This document shows, one piece after another, positions 38,598-49,278 of a stretch of 64,000 nt of DNA. The position numbers were made by a program, and so were the translations under genes. This DNA is from Pseudomonas sp. Choline-02u-1 (lineage in GTDB: Bacteria > Pseudomonadota > Gammaproteobacteria > Pseudomonadales > Pseudomonadaceae): NCBI RefSeq assembly GCF_002836515.1, contig NZ_PJBC01000004.1, forward strand, positions 124,001 to 188,000, read 5' to 3'. A model generated the notes under the pieces. It was not told the DNA's origin. It worked only from the letters and a program-made list of their open reading frames with translations, and made no database searches. Positions within the stretch are counted from its first letter, which is position 1. Every line of letters starts with the position of its first letter.

Positions 38598-41500
38598 GAG
38601 GCAACTCCTTCGGTTTCCGGCGCGGGCTTGTCCGCCGCCGGTTCAGCCTCGACGCGTTTGGGTGGCAGCGGCGCAAAGTAGCCAACCACCAGCAGCAACA
38701 CGCCGACGCCGATAAACGAGACGATCCGGGCGAGGCCGCCACGGTTGCTCAATTCGACAAAAATCAGTTTCGCCACTACCAGCGCAATCAGCGCCGCACC
38801 GATCAGCCAGACTTCGCGTCGATGGCGCAGATGGCCGCCGATCATCAGCCCCAGCGCCATCAACGTCCAGACGATCGACAGGCCGGCCTGCACCAGCATC
38901 GACGCGAGCAGCTGATCGAGCTCGAACGGGATGCCGGCCCAGTGATGCGCAGCGCGGGTGACCAACGCGGTGCAAAAGGCGAACAGCGAGACCCCGGCGA
39001 TCAATTGCGTGCCGTGGTCGGCGTAGTCCTGGCGGATCGACAGCTGCGCAACCGCGCTGCGCGACCAGACATAAACGCTGAACAGCGCGAACAGCAGTCC
39101 CAACTCCAGTGGATTGAGCAGCGGCACGTAAGGCAACGGCTCGGCATTGCCATCGCTGACGCCATTGGCCAGCCAGAACCACGCCAGCATCAGCACCGCC
39201 AGCGGTGCCGCTGCGTACAAGCGGTACTCGCGAGCAAACGCGGCGACCGGCCACGGCCAGCTGCGCGGTGCCGCCATCAACAGCAAATACAGGCTCGGCA
39301 GAATCGCCCAACCCAGCCAGCGCCAGGCGTTGTACTGCTCGGACAACAGCAGCAAGCCGTAACGCAACTCCAGCGCCAGCACGCCGATCAGCAGCCAGCA
39401 ACCGAGCACATGGGCGGCGCTCAACGCGCGCACCGGCAACATCCACGCCAAGCGACGCAGGCTGAAGAAGTGCACCGCGAACAGCACCGGCCACGCCAGC
39501 CAGCCGAAGTCGGCGGCCGGGTGGTAGCGCGAATGCCAAGCGCCGAGCAAAACCAGCGCAGCGGCCGGAATCAGCAAGGCGCAGAGCAAACCCAGCGCCG
39601 GCCATTTCAAGCGCAGTGACAACAGCGTCCACAGCGCCACACTGATCGCAGCGACCAGCAGCAACAATGTGCCTTGCAGGTTCGGCGAGGCGAAACGCAG
39701 GATTTCGCTGACCCACGCCAGCGTCCACCAACCGGCGCCCCAGACCAGCAGCACCTGCGACAAGCGCTGCAAACCCAAGGCATCGAAAGCAGTGACATGG
39801 TTGCCCAGTTGCAAGCGCCACGCACCGATCAGCGCGGCCAGCCCCAGCACCAGCGGCGTCCAGAAGCCGCCATGGGCCAGCGGTTTCAGCCCTTCGCTGG
39901 GCAGCGGCCCGAGCCATTCAGGGCCGGCGAGCAGAAACGCCGCGCCGCCGACCACCTGCAACAGCAGCCCGAAAACGAAACTCAGACGCTGTTGCAGGTA
40001 CAGGCTCAGCCAGATGATCAGCAAACCGCTGGCCGCCCACACTGCACTCGCGGTTTGCCACGGCAGCACGAACAGCACCGCCAGATTGATCAGTACCAAG
40101 CCGGCCAGCAGCACCACCGACAAGCCGCGCAGCAGGCGCACGTCGCTGCGCACCATCTCGTCCCGCGCCGCCAGCAGCATGCCGGCGATCAACGCCACGC
40201 CAATCAACGACGCACTGAGCAAACCGCTCCAGCCAGCGCTGAACACCACCGCCGAATCTTCACCGGCCGTTTGCAGGCGCAACAGGAACAACGCACCGCC
40301 CAGCAACTGCACGGCGAACGCGGTAAACAGGAACGTGCGCGATTGAATTCGCAAGCCAACAAACAACGTCGCCAACCCGGCCAAGGCCCAACTGATCGCC
40401 GTGCCCTGGATGAACAGGAACAACGGTGCGAGCAGATAAAGGAACGTCAGGCCCAGGCATGCCAGCACTGGCAGGCCGTGCCTTTCCCACGGCGATGTCA
40501 GCTCAGGCGTAGCCTTGCGCAGTTGGAGGAAACTGAACAGCAACGCGGCGCCAAGCATTAGCGCGCCCAACGGTGCGCCGTCGAGCAGGCTGCTCTCGCC
40601 GAGCTGCAATTGGCTGAGAAACGCCAGCGCTGAACCCAGTTGTAGCAACAAGGCAAAAGCCCGGGCGAACGGACGATGCTGACGCAACCCGAGCCAGAAA
40701 ATCCCCGCGCCTTCCACGGCCCACGCCGCTGAAGTCCAGCGCGCATCGAGCCCCAGCGGAATCGCCAGGCTGGCAAAAATCACCCCCAGCGCCAGACAGG
40801 TTTCGCCCAGCAGCATCGCGCGCCCGCCCATCAGCGTTTTGGCCAGCGCCATGTAGATCATGCCCAGCGCCAAAGCGCTGAAGGCCGCGGCAAATTCGAG
40901 GTGCTGGACCAGCGCGAACTGCAAACCGAAGCCAATGATCGGCGGGCCGAACAACATCGTGCCGTCGACGTAATCGCCCTTGCGCGCCGACCATTGCAGC
41001 AACGCTTCACGGTCGGCCTCCGCCGGCGCGTCCGGCATGTCGCGCAACTTGCGCCGGGCGAACAGCAGGCCGATGGCGAGGTACATGAGGAAAAACAGGA
41101 TCAGAAACGGCTCGGTGCTCCACAGCAGTTCCGGCGTGTAGGAGCGCAGGCCCCAGGCGAACCCGATGCCGAACGTGCCGACGAAGCCGATCAGATTGAG
41201 CAGGCGCCAGGCCTTGAACCAGGCGATGGCGAGAATGCCGGCATTGAGCAAAGCGAAATAACTGAACAACGCGACATGATTGCCTTCGCCGGTAGACGTC
41301 AGAATCGGCGCGGCGAAACCGCCCAATGCCGCGGCTGCCGCCAGCCCCAGTGCATCCTGAGTGATCGCCAGAATGGCCGAGAACACCGTCACCGCGACCA
41401 GCAAGCCCAGCGCGGCGGACGGATCAAGCAACGGATGCAAACGCATCGCCGCAAACACCGTCAGGTACAGCACCGCGATCCCGGTGCCTTGCAGCATCAG

Positions 41501-42175
41501 TGCATAGTGGCTGTTCCGTCGGCGTAGCCACCAACCGAGCGCCAGCAGGGCCAACGCCGCTGCCGCGACGCCGGCGTAACGCAACTCGATCGGTACCACC
41601 ATGCCTTCGGTGGCGTAACGCAGCAAAAACGCCAGACCGAAAAACAGCAGCACCACACCCACGCGCAACACAGTGTTGCCGCCGAACAGCCAGTTGCGCG
41701 CAGCGCTGATGCCACGTTCGATCAGGTTCGGGCCACGGGGTTCGGCAGGTTGTTGTGCTGGCGCAGCAGGAGCCGGTTCGGCACGCCAGGCATCGACGGG
41801 CAGCGGCTGACTGGTTTCGCCGACGACGGCGGAAATCGGTTCGAGTTCGGGCGGCAGTTCCCAGATCAGCTCAGGGGTAGGGGCGGCCTGCTCAGCCACG
41901 TTGACGGGTTCGACGACTGGCTCGGCTTCAGGTGTCGGTGTCGGCGCATGCGAGGGCGCCCCCTCCAGCACAAACAGCCGCTGAGCCACGCCTTGCAAGG
42001 CTTCGCGCACCTGCTCGAGCTGGCGCTGTTGCTCCGCCGTTTGCGCGCCGAGGCGCGCAATGCGTAGCGCCTGGCCGATGACCAGCCCTAGCAGGGCGCC
42101 CAACAGCGCGCCACTGAATGACTCGTCGAGCAGTCCACCGAGCACCAGCCCGATCAACATGAACATCCATTGCAT
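38594..42175 (-). CDS. DUF2339 family polytopic membrane protein
   Basis: An 1193-residue protein with a short N-terminal membrane hairpin (MQWMFMLIGLVLGGLLDESF), a soluble coiled-coil and Pro/Glu-rich linker (about residues 40-150), and then about 25-30 closely spaced hydrophobic helices to the end, with the family block LRVGVVLLFFGLAFLLRYAT (about residue 175). DUF2339 proteins are giant membrane proteins of unknown role, often next to DUF3999 as here. The start at 42175 is chosen because the preceding sequence is repeat-rich and MQWMFMLIG is a normal beginning. The translation overlaps DUF3999 by 4 bases. Confidence 0.9.
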   Translation of the reverse strand: MQWMFMLIGLVLGGLLDESFSGALLGALLGLVIGQALRIARLGAQTAEQQRQLEQVREALQGVAQRLFVLEGAPSHAPTPTPEAEPVVEPVNVAEQAAPTPELIWELPPELEPISAVVGETSQPLPVDAWRAEPAPAAPAQQPAEPRGPNLIERGISAARNWLFGGNTVLRVGVVLLFFGLAFLLRYATEGMVVPIELRYAGVAAAALALLALGWWLRRRNSHYALMLQGTGIAVLYLTVFAAMRLHPLLDPSAALGLLVAVTVFSAILAITQDALGLAAAAALGGFAAPILTSTGEGNHVALFSYFALLNAGILAIAWFKAWRLLNLIGFVGTFGIGFAWGLRSYTPELLWSTEPFLILFFLMYLAIGLLFARRKLRDMPDAPAEADREALLQWSARKGDYVDGTMLFGPPIIGFGLQFALVQHLEFAAAFSALALGMIYMALAKTLMGGRAMLLGETCLALGVIFASLAIPLGLDARWTSAAWAVEGAGIFWLGLRQHRPFARAFALLLQLGSALAFLSQLQLGESSLLDGAPLGALMLGAALLFSFLQLRKATPELTSPWERHGLPVLACLGLTFLYLLAPLFLFIQGTAISWALAGLATLFVGLRIQSRTFLFTAFAVQLLGGALFLLRLQTAGEDSAVVFSAGWSGLLSASLIGVALIAGMLLAARDEMVRSDVRLLRGLSVVLLAGLVLINLAVLFVLPWQTASAVWAASGLLIIWLSLYLQQRLSFVFGLLLQVVGGAAFLLAGPEWLGPLPSEGLKPLAHGGFWTPLVLGLAALIGAWRLQLGNHVTAFDALGLQRLSQVLLVWGAGWWTLAWVSEILRFASPNLQGTLLLLVAAISVALWTLLSLRLKWPALGLLCALLIPAAALVLLGAWHSRYHPAADFGWLAWPVLFAVHFFSLRRLAWMLPVRALSAAHVLGCWLLIGVLALELRYGLLLLSEQYNAWRWLGWAILPSLYLLLMAAPRSWPWPVAAFAREYRLYAAAPLAVLMLAWFWLANGVSDGNAEPLPYVPLLNPLELGLLFALFSVYVWSRSAVAQLSIRQDYADHGTQLIAGVSLFAFCTALVTRAAHHWAGIPFELDQLLASMLVQAGLSIVWTLMALGLMIGGHLRHRREVWLIGAALIALVVAKLIFVELSNRGGLARIVSFIGVGVLLLVVGYFAPLPPKRVEAEPAADKPAPETEGVAS

Positions 42176-42230
42176 GGTCGATATCCCTGAGCGCAAAGGC
42201 CAATCCGGGAAGATTAGCGCAGCCTGTCGC

Positions 42231-42312
42231 AAAAAGATCGCAGCCTGCGGCAGCTCCTACAAAGGTTTATGCGAACACCTGTGTAGGAGCTGCCGAAGGC
42301 TGCGATCTTTTC
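42231..42312. repeat. large inverted repeat, REP family B
   Basis: AAAAGATCGCAGCCTGCGGC at the left and GCCGAAGGCTGCGATCTTTT at the right, between glgP and the DUF2339 gene. The T run at its right end could help end glgP transcription on the other strand. Confidence 0.85.
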
Positions 42313-42345
42313 CGGCGCGCCGATTATATCGAGCCAGGCGGGAAG

Positions 42346-44796
42346 TTACTCCAGCGCTTTCCAGATATCCGTCGCGTACTCGCGTATCGTCCGGTCGGAA
42401 GAGAACCAGCCCATTCGCGAAGTGTTGAGCACCGCTGAACGCCACCAGTTCTGCGAATCGTGCCAGTGCGCATCGACGCGCTTCTGCGCTTCCCAGTAGG
42501 AGTCGAAGTCGGCACAGACCAGGAAGCGGTCATAGTCGATCAGCGAGTCGATCAGCCCGGTGTAACGCGAGGTGTCGTCCGGTGAGAAAACGCCGCTGCG
42601 AATCGCTTGCAGCACATCGTTCAAACGATGGGACGCGGCGATGTCGGGCACGGCGCTGAACTCGTGGTTCTGCTTGCGCGCTTCAACCTGTTGCGCACTG
42701 AGACCGAAGATGAACATGTGCTCGGCACCGATGCGCTCGCACATTTCCACGTTGGCACCGTCGAGGGTGCCGATGGTCAGCGCGCCGTTGAGGCCGAACT
42801 TCATGTTGCTGGTACCCGACGCCTCGAATCCGGCGGTGGAAATCTGTTCGGACAAGTCTGCCGCCGGGATGATGCTCTCAGCGAGGCTGACGTTGTAGTT
42901 GGGCAGGAACACTACTTTCAACAGACCGCGCACCGTCGGGTCGTTATTCACAACTCGGGCGATGTCGTTGGTCAGCTTGATGATCAGCTTGGCCTGGTGA
43001 TAACTCGCCGCTGCTTTACCGGCGAAGATCTTCACCCGTGGCACCCAGTCGACTTCCGGCTCGGCACGAATCGCTTGGTACAACGCCACGGTGTGCAGCA
43101 GGTTGAGCAGCTGACGTTTGTATTCGTGGATACGTTTGACCTGCACGTCGAACATCGCCGCCGGATTGACCGCAATCCCCAGGCGCTCGTGAATCAGATA
43201 GGCCAGCGCCTTCTTGCTGTGCAAACGCTGCTCGGCGAAGGCTTTGCGGAATGCAGTTTTTTCGGCGAACGGTTCGAGTTCGGGCAGGCGCTCTTCGGGA
43301 TGGTCGAGCACATCGGGGCCGAGGGCATCGACCAGCATCGAGGTCAGTTCAGGATTGGCCTGATACAGCCAGCGGCGGAAAGTGATGCCGTTGGTTTTAT
43401 TGTTGATCCGCTCCGGGTAGAGCTTGTGCAGTTCGGCGAATACGGTTTTGCGCATCAGTTGCGTATGCAGACCGGACACGCCGTTGACGCTGTGCGAGCC
43501 GAGGAACGCGAGGTTGCCCATGCGCACGCGGCGGCCGTTGTCTTCTTCGATCAGCGACACAGCGCGCAACACGTCGAAATCGTGGATACCCTTGGCCCGC
43601 AGCGAATCGATGTGCTGCGCGTTGATCAGGTAAATGATCTGCATGTGCCGTGGCAGCATGCGTTCCATCAGCCCGACCGGCCAGGTTTCCAGCGCTTCCG
43701 GCAGCAGCGTGTGGTTGGTGTACGACAGCGTGTCGACGGTGACTTGCCATGCCGCGTCCCATGCGACGTCGTAGACGTCGACGAGCTGGCGCATCAACTC
43801 GGCCACCGCAATCGATGGGTGAGTGTCGTTGAGCTGGATCGCCGCGTGATCACCGAGGGTCAGCACCGAGGTGTGCATGTTGCGGTGACGGCGCAGCAGA
43901 TCCTGCAGCGAAGCGGCGACGAAGAAGTATTCCTGGCGCAGGCGTAGCTCTTGCCCGGCTTCAGTGCTGTCTGCCGGGTAGAGGACGCGGGAAATACTTT
44001 CGGCGCGGGCCACTTCCGCCACGGCGCCCAAGTGGTCTCCGGCGTTGAAGCGCTCCAAATGCAAATCTTCCATCGCCCGCGCGCGCCACAGGCGCAAAGT
44101 ATTGACGCTCGCGCCGCGCCAGCCGACCACCGGCGTGTCGTAGGCAATCGCCCGCACGGTTTCCGCCGGCGACCAGACCTGACGGGTCTTGCCGGAGGCA
44201 TCGGTGACGGTTTCGACGCTGCCGCCGAAGCCGATCGGGTACACCACCTCAGGGCGTTCGAATTCCCACGGGTTACCGAAATCCAGCCAGTGTTCGGTTT
44301 GCTCCTGTTGCCAGCCATCGACGATCGCCTGACGGAACAAGCCGTGTTCATAACGAATGCCATAACCATGGCCGGCGATGCCGAGGGTCGACATGCTTTC
44401 CATGAAGCACGCCGCCAGGCGTCCGAGGCCGCCGTTGCCGAGCGCCGCATCAGGCTCAAGCAGGCGGATGCGCTCCAGATCGACGCCCAGCTCTGTCAGC
44501 GCTTCACGGGCAACGTCGAGCAGGCCAAGATTGCTCAGGCTGTCGTAGAGCAGGCGACCGATGAGAAATTCCAGCGAGAGGTAATAAACCCGCTTCTGGC
44601 CTTTGCGGTAGATCTGGCGGGTGTGGTCCATCCAGTGTTCGACCATGTGATCACGCGCCGCCAGGGCGATGGCTTCGAACCAGTCATGGTCGAACGCGTG
44701 ATCGGGGTCTTTGCCCACGGCGTAGGTGAGTTTGGTCAGGACGGCGTCGCGGAATGCGGCCACCTCTGCTTCGCGAACTAGTGGTTCTTGAGTCAT
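42346..44796 (-). CDS. glgP: glycogen/maltodextrin phosphorylase
   Basis: An 816-residue enzyme, matching E. coli GlgP in length. The PLP-binding signature EASGTSNMKFGLNGALTIGT (Lys of SNMKF) lies about 160 residues from the end. Other family blocks are YYLSLEFLIGRLLYDSLSNL, LGNGGLGRLAACFMESMSTL and IQLNDTHPSIAVAELMRQLV. It releases glucose-1-phosphate from alpha-1,4-glucans. The start at 44796 follows AGGTCCTGTTG; the longer in-frame reading upstream has no family similarity. No other glg gene is in view. Confidence 0.97.
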   Translation of the reverse strand: MTQEPLVREAEVAAFRDAVLTKLTYAVGKDPDHAFDHDWFEAIALAARDHMVEHWMDHTRQIYRKGQKRVYYLSLEFLIGRLLYDSLSNLGLLDVAREALTELGVDLERIRLLEPDAALGNGGLGRLAACFMESMSTLGIAGHGYGIRYEHGLFRQAIVDGWQQEQTEHWLDFGNPWEFERPEVVYPIGFGGSVETVTDASGKTRQVWSPAETVRAIAYDTPVVGWRGASVNTLRLWRARAMEDLHLERFNAGDHLGAVAEVARAESISRVLYPADSTEAGQELRLRQEYFFVAASLQDLLRRHRNMHTSVLTLGDHAAIQLNDTHPSIAVAELMRQLVDVYDVAWDAAWQVTVDTLSYTNHTLLPEALETWPVGLMERMLPRHMQIIYLINAQHIDSLRAKGIHDFDVLRAVSLIEEDNGRRVRMGNLAFLGSHSVNGVSGLHTQLMRKTVFAELHKLYPERINNKTNGITFRRWLYQANPELTSMLVDALGPDVLDHPEERLPELEPFAEKTAFRKAFAEQRLHSKKALAYLIHERLGIAVNPAAMFDVQVKRIHEYKRQLLNLLHTVALYQAIRAEPEVDWVPRVKIFAGKAAASYHQAKLIIKLTNDIARVVNNDPTVRGLLKVVFLPNYNVSLAESIIPAADLSEQISTAGFEASGTSNMKFGLNGALTIGTLDGANVEMCERIGAEHMFIFGLSAQQVEARKQNHEFSAVPDIAASHRLNDVLQAIRSGVFSPDDTSRYTGLIDSLIDYDRFLVCADFDSYWEAQKRVDAHWHDSQNWWRSAVLNTSRMGWFSSDRTIREYATDIWKALE

Positions 44797-45055
44797 CAAC
44801 AGGACCTCGAGCGAGCGGGAATTTTCTGAGCCTAGACGGTCTGACCGGCGGTATCGGCTCTGGTTCGGCAGTATTTGCCCGGACTGTGCGCCAGTGCGAC
44901 ATAACCTTGGCGGATGAGCCAGTGAATGCAGGGGCCGTGCCGTCCTGTCGGGCAAAATGCGGTTGCTGTGAAAATATCCGGCGAAAGGTTGTTCAAAATT
45001 CCACCGCTCCCGGTATGATCGCGCGCCCTGATGCACACACGCCTGGTAACTCCCG
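44797..45055. other. 259-base glgP-YkgJ divergent spacer
   Basis: The spacer should hold the promoters of glgP (minus) and the YkgJ-type gene (plus). I see no palindrome or clear -35/-10 pair that can be defended. Confidence 0.45.
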
Positions 45056-45493
45056 ATGATGAAGCCCAACCTGATCGCCGCCGCCGAGATTGATCGTCTC
45101 GATACGTGGGCCAAATACTCGGCGCCGATGTGCGGCTCCTGTATCTCCAGCTGCTGCACGCTGCCGGTCGAGGTCAAGATCAAGGACCTGGTGCGCATCG
45201 GTGTGGTTGACGAGTTCGAACTGGGCGATCCGCCGAAGAACATCGCCAAACGTCTGCAGAAGGAAGGTCTGGTCGAGCGCTTCAATCAGAAATCGGGGAT
45301 CTTCACCCTGCAGCGCATGAGCAACAACGACTGCTATTACCTGGATCGTAAAAGCCGCCTGTGCACCATTTATGACAAACGCCCTGACACCTGCCGCAAC
45401 CACCCGAAAATCGGCCCGCGGCCGGGGTATTGCGCCTACAAGCCCAAAGAAGTTGAGCGCGTGCAGAATTCCCGCTCGATCGAGAAATTCTGA
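45056..45493 (+). CDS. YkgJ family cysteine-cluster protein
   Basis: A 145-residue protein with eight conserved cysteines: the cluster APMCGSCISSCCTLPVE (about residues 24-40) and later NDCYYLDRKSRLCTIYDKRP with DTCRNHPKIGPRPGYC. The spacing is that of the YkgJ family, which is presumed to bind zinc or an iron-sulphur cluster; the role is unknown. The start may be 45056 or the next ATG (45059). It converges on typA with a terminator between. Confidence 0.88.
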   Translation: MMKPNLIAAAEIDRLDTWAKYSAPMCGSCISSCCTLPVEVKIKDLVRIGVVDEFELGDPPKNIAKRLQKEGLVERFNQKSGIFTLQRMSNNDCYYLDRKSRLCTIYDKRPDTCRNHPKIGPRPGYCAYKPKEVERVQNSRSIEKF

Positions 45494-45498
45494 AGATC

Positions 45499-45574
45499 AA
45501 AAGATCGCAGCCTTCGGCAGCTCCTAAAGGGGAATGCGTATCCCTGTAGGAGCTGCCGAAGGCTGCGATCTTTT
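45499..45574. repeat. large inverted repeat, REP family B
   Basis: AAAAGATCGCAGCCTTCGGC at the left and GCCGAAGGCTGCGATCTTTT at the right, 17 bases after the YkgJ-gene stop. Confidence 0.88.
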
Positions 45575-45596
45575 TTGCCTTGATTGCCGGGCAAAC

Positions 45597-45631
45597 AAAA
45601 ACGCCCCCGGTCTCGCGACCGGGGGCGTTTT
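45597..45631 (-). terminator. strong intrinsic terminator after typA
   Basis: AAAACGCCCCCGGTCTCGCG then ACCGGGGGCGTTTT: a 15-bp GC-rich stem flanked by A run and T run. It lies 17 bases past the typA stop and can also end the convergent YkgJ transcript. Confidence 0.92.
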
Positions 45632-45647
45632 CTATTCCAGGGCTGAA

Positions 45648-47468
45648 TTACGCCTTGGCTTTCTTGGCAGCGCGGGTACGCTCGCTTTCGTCGAGGATCT
45701 TCTTGCGAAGACGGATCGACTTAGGCGTGACTTCGCACAGCTCGTCTTCCTGGATGTATTCCAGAGCCTGTTCCAGGGTGAAGCGAACAGGTGGGACCAG
45801 AGCGATGGTTTCGTCTTTACCCGAAGCACGCATGTTGTCGAGCTTCTTGCCTTTGGTCGGGTTTACACCCAGGTCGTTGTCGCGGCTGTTCTGACCAACG
45901 ATCTGACCGTTGTAGATCTCCTGGCCGTGTTCTACGAACAGCTTGCCGCGAGCCTGCAGGGTTTCCAGCGAGTAGGTCAGTGCCTTGCCGGTTTCAACCG
46001 AAACCAGAACGCCGTTCTGACGACCGGACATGTGGCCCGACTTGACGGTGTCGTAACGATCGAAGATCGAGGTCAGGATGCCAGCACCGTTGGTCAGGGT
46101 CAGGAACTGGTTACGGAAACCGATCAGACCGCGAGCAGGGATGTTGTATTCCAGACGAACACGGCCCTTGCCATCCGGCACCATGTTGCTCAGGTCGCCT
46201 TTACGCAGACCCATCTCTTCCATCACCTTGCCCTGAGCTTCTTCAGGGATGTCGATGGTGACGTTTTCGAACGGTTCCTGCTTCACGCCGTCAACTTCAC
46301 GGATGATCACTTCAGGACGGCCCAGGGCCAGTTCGAAGCCTTCGCGACGCATGGTTTCGATCAGTACCGAGAGGTGCAGCTCACCACGGCCGGAAACCTT
46401 GAACTTGTCAGCCGAGTCGCCTTCTTCAACGCGCAATGCAACGTTGTACAGCAGCTCTTTGTCCAGACGGTCCTTGATGTTACGGGACGTCACGAACTTG
46501 CCTTCTTTACCGCAGAATGGCGAGTCGTTGACCTGGAAGGTCATGGAAACAGTTGGCTCGTCAACGGTCAGAGGCTTCATCGCCTCGACGGTGTCCGGGT
46601 GGCACAGAGTGTCGGAGATGAACAGCGAATCCATACCGCTGATGCAAACGATGTCGCCTGCTGCAGCTTCTTCAACGTCGATGCGGTGCAGACCGTGGTG
46701 ACCCATCAGTTTCAGGATACGGCCGTTACGGCGCTTGCCGTCGGCACCGATCGCCACAACCGGGGTGTTCGGCTTGACGCGGCCACGAGCGATCCGGCCA
46801 ACGCCGATAACACCCAGGAAGCTGTTGTAGTCCAGAGCGGAGATCTGCATCTGGAACGCGCCATCACGGTCAACGGCCGGAGGCGGAACGTGGTCGACTA
46901 CCGCCTGGTACAGCGGAGTCATGTCTTCCGCCATGGCGGTGTGGTCCAGACCGGCAATACCGTTCAGGGCCGAAGCGTAAACAACCTGGAAGTCCAGTTG
47001 CTCTTCGGTCGCACCGAGGTTGTCGAACAGGTCGAAGATCTGGTCCAGAACCCAGTCCGGACGCGCGCCTGGACGGTCAACCTTGTTGATCACCACGATC
47101 GGACGCAGGCCGGCTTCGAAAGCCTTCTTGGTCACGAAACGGGTTTGCGGCATAGGGCCATCTTGAGCGTCAACCAGCAGCAGAACGGAGTCGACCATCG
47201 ACATTACGCGTTCAACTTCGCCGCCGAAGTCGGCGTGGCCCGGGGTATCCACGATGTTGATGTGGTAGCCGTTCCAGTTGATGGCGGTGTTCTTCGCCAG
47301 AATGGTAATACCGCGCTCTTTTTCCTGGTCGTTGGAGTCCATCACGCGCTCGTCGTTGAGCTCGTTGCGCTCCAGGGTGCCGGATTGACGCAGGAGTTTG
47401 TCTACCAGGGTGGTTTTACCGTGGTCAACGTGGGCAATGATGGCGATGTTGCGTAGATTTTCGATCAC
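45648..47468 (-). CDS. typA: TypA/BipA, translational GTPase
   Basis: A 606-residue GTPase with all G motifs: [20 protein letters not shown] (G1), [13 protein letters not shown] (G2), [16 protein letters not shown] (G3) and [14 protein letters not shown] (G4). EF-G-like domains follow, then the BipA C-terminal domain ([36 protein letters not shown]). It acts on the ribosome in assembly and stress adaptation. The GTG at 47468 gives the family's usual 606 residues and has GAGA upstream; an ATG 14 codons earlier (47510) is the alternative. A strong terminator follows. Confidence 0.97.
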   Translation of the reverse strand: MIENLRNIAIIAHVDHGKTTLVDKLLRQSGTLERNELNDERVMDSNDQEKERGITILAKNTAINWNGYHINIVDTPGHADFGGEVERVMSMVDSVLLLVDAQDGPMPQTRFVTKKAFEAGLRPIVVINKVDRPGARPDWVLDQIFDLFDNLGATEEQLDFQVVYASALNGIAGLDHTAMAEDMTPLYQAVVDHVPPPAVDRDGAFQMQISALDYNSFLGVIGVGRIARGRVKPNTPVVAIGADGKRRNGRILKLMGHHGLHRIDVEEAAAGDIVCISGMDSLFISDTLCHPDTVEAMKPLTVDEPTVSMTFQVNDSPFCGKEGKFVTSRNIKDRLDKELLYNVALRVEEGDSADKFKVSGRGELHLSVLIETMRREGFELALGRPEVIIREVDGVKQEPFENVTIDIPEEAQGKVMEEMGLRKGDLSNMVPDGKGRVRLEYNIPARGLIGFRNQFLTLTNGAGILTSIFDRYDTVKSGHMSGRQNGVLVSVETGKALTYSLETLQARGKLFVEHGQEIYNGQIVGQNSRDNDLGVNPTKGKKLDNMRASGKDETIALVPPVRFTLEQALEYIQEDELCEVTPKSIRLRKKILDESERTRAAKKAKA

Positions 47469-47607
47469 TTGTGTATCTCGATCAGAGGATTCGGTTTGCT
47501 GACAAGTCATGGCAGCGATTAGCAGTAGTGTCCGGCATGGCCGTTACAGCTTGACGGCGGTGTCGGGGGGCCGGTGACGCAGGCCACAGGCAAACAGCCC
47601 CGGGCAC

Positions 47608-49062
47608 TTAGCTCGGTCGATAAACGCGCACATTGGCATGCCCCTCACTGAGCAAATGGTGGGCATGCAGGCGACTCATCACGCCTTTGTCGCAATACAG
47701 CAGGTACTGGCGAGTAGGGTCCAGTTCCTTGAAACGTGCGTTCACTGCATAGAACGGCATCGTCTGTACCTCTATGCCGGCGAGCTCCAGCGGGTCATCC
47801 TCGGCGGCATCCGGGTGACGGATGTCGATCACGATCTGACCGGCCAGCGCTTCGCTGACTTCTTCAATCTGCAAATCCTGGCCCAATTCGTCGATCACCC
47901 GATCGATCGGCACCAGTTTGGCGTTGGCGAGCGCACGCTCGAGCACCGCCATGTCGAATTCTTTCTCTTCGTGCTCAACCCGACCGCGTTTGGCGGCGGT
48001 CTTGGGGTTGACCGAAATCACGCCGCAGTATTCCGGCATGTGCCGGGCGAAATCGGCAGTGCCGATCTCGTTGGCCGTGTCGATGATGTCCTGCTTGTGC
48101 GCGACGATCAGCGGACGCAGCACCAGCTTGTCGGTCACGCAGTCGATCACCGACAGGTTCGGCAGCGTCTGGCTCGACACCTGGGAGATCGCTTCACCGG
48201 TCACCAGCGCATCGATATGCAGGCGTTCGGCGATCTCGGACGAGGCGCGCAACATCATACGCTTCAAAACCACGCCCATATGACTGTTATCGACTTTGCC
48301 GAGAATTTCGCCCAGCACTTCCTCGAACGGCACACTGACAAATAGCACGCGTTGCGAGCTGCCGTACTTCTTCCAGATGAAGTGCGCGACTTCCATCACG
48401 CCCAATTCGTGGGCACGCCCGCCGAGATTGAAGAAGCAGAAGTGCGCCATCAGGCCGCGGCGCATGATCTGGTAAGCCGCTACGGTGGAGTCGAAGCCGC
48501 CGGACATCAGCACCAGCGTCTGCTCCAGGGCACCGAGCGGGTAGCCGCCGATGCCGTTGTGCTGGCTGTGAATGACAAATAACCGTTTGTCGCGAACTTC
48601 GATTCGGACTTCGATTTCCGGCGCTTTCAGGTCGATTCCGGCCGCTCCGCACTCGCGACGCAGCTTGCTGCCGACGTATTTTTCGACGTCCATCGAGCTG
48701 AATGCATGCTTGCCCGCGCGCTTGCAGCGCACCGAAAAAATCTTCCCGGCCAGCGCATCGCCGTAGTGCTGCTTGCACTTCTCGGTGATGTCGTCGAAGT
48801 CGCCCAGCGGGTACTCGTCGATCTGCAGAAAGTGCGCGATCCCCGGCATGCAGGTCAGGCGCTCACCCATCTCTTTCAAGGCTTTGGGGTCGGTTACACG
48901 GGTTTCCAGTTCGAGATTGTCCCACACGCCGTTCACCACCACGGCCGGGTCCAGGTCACGGAGCACGGTGCGGATGTTCTTGGCCAACTGGCGGATGAAT
49001 TTCGTCCGGACAGGTCGGCTTTTGATGGTGATCTCGGGGAAGACTTTTACGATTAGTTTCAT
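47608..49062 (-). CDS. thiI: ThiI, tRNA uracil 4-sulfurtransferase with rhodanese domain
   Basis: A 484-residue protein: NFLD/THUMP region (about residues 1-165), PP-loop domain with [20 protein letters not shown] (about residue 175-195), and a C-terminal rhodanese domain (about 385-484) with the sulphur-carrying Cys in [20 protein letters not shown]. It makes 4-thiouridine at position 8 of tRNAs and supplies sulphur for the thiamine thiazole. The full-length rhodanese-containing form is retained, which fits a role in both reactions. The ATG at 49062 is the family start. It is divergent from glnA. Confidence 0.96.
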   Translation of the reverse strand: MKLIVKVFPEITIKSRPVRTKFIRQLAKNIRTVLRDLDPAVVVNGVWDNLELETRVTDPKALKEMGERLTCMPGIAHFLQIDEYPLGDFDDITEKCKQHYGDALAGKIFSVRCKRAGKHAFSSMDVEKYVGSKLRRECGAAGIDLKAPEIEVRIEVRDKRLFVIHSQHNGIGGYPLGALEQTLVLMSGGFDSTVAAYQIMRRGLMAHFCFFNLGGRAHELGVMEVAHFIWKKYGSSQRVLFVSVPFEEVLGEILGKVDNSHMGVVLKRMMLRASSEIAERLHIDALVTGEAISQVSSQTLPNLSVIDCVTDKLVLRPLIVAHKQDIIDTANEIGTADFARHMPEYCGVISVNPKTAAKRGRVEHEEKEFDMAVLERALANAKLVPIDRVIDELGQDLQIEEVSEALAGQIVIDIRHPDAAEDDPLELAGIEVQTMPFYAVNARFKELDPTRQYLLYCDKGVMSRLHAHHLLSEGHANVRVYRPS

Positions 49063-49226
49063 GAAAACAGCGCGCGAACGGCCAGCCGAAAAAGGGGGGC
49101 GCGGATTATAGCGGAAATTGCTCAAGGTTTAACCAGTTTATGTGCAGAAGGTTTTGCGCGCACCAAAACGGGTCATTTCTCAATTTAAACGCAACATTAC
49201 GGGGCGAGATTTGTCGATTCAGTACC

Positions 49227-49248
49227 TCACGCACCTTAATAAGCGTGA
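49227..49248. promoter_or_regulatory. 22-bp palindrome upstream of glnA
   Basis: TCACGC (49227-49232) and GCGTGA (49243-49248) are perfect inverted arms around CACCTTAATA-type sequence, centred about 50 bases upstream of the -24 element. It could be an activator site, but it does not match the GCAC-N7-GTGC NtrC pattern. Confidence 0.45.
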
Positions 49249-49278
49249 ATTCGGGGCAAAAAACCCATGCTGGGGCAC

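Noticed and set aside
45534..47456. 640-codon plus-strand frame opposite typA
   Set aside because: typA on the other strand has all GTPase motifs. The plus reading contains the REP repeat and terminator and matches no protein family I know.
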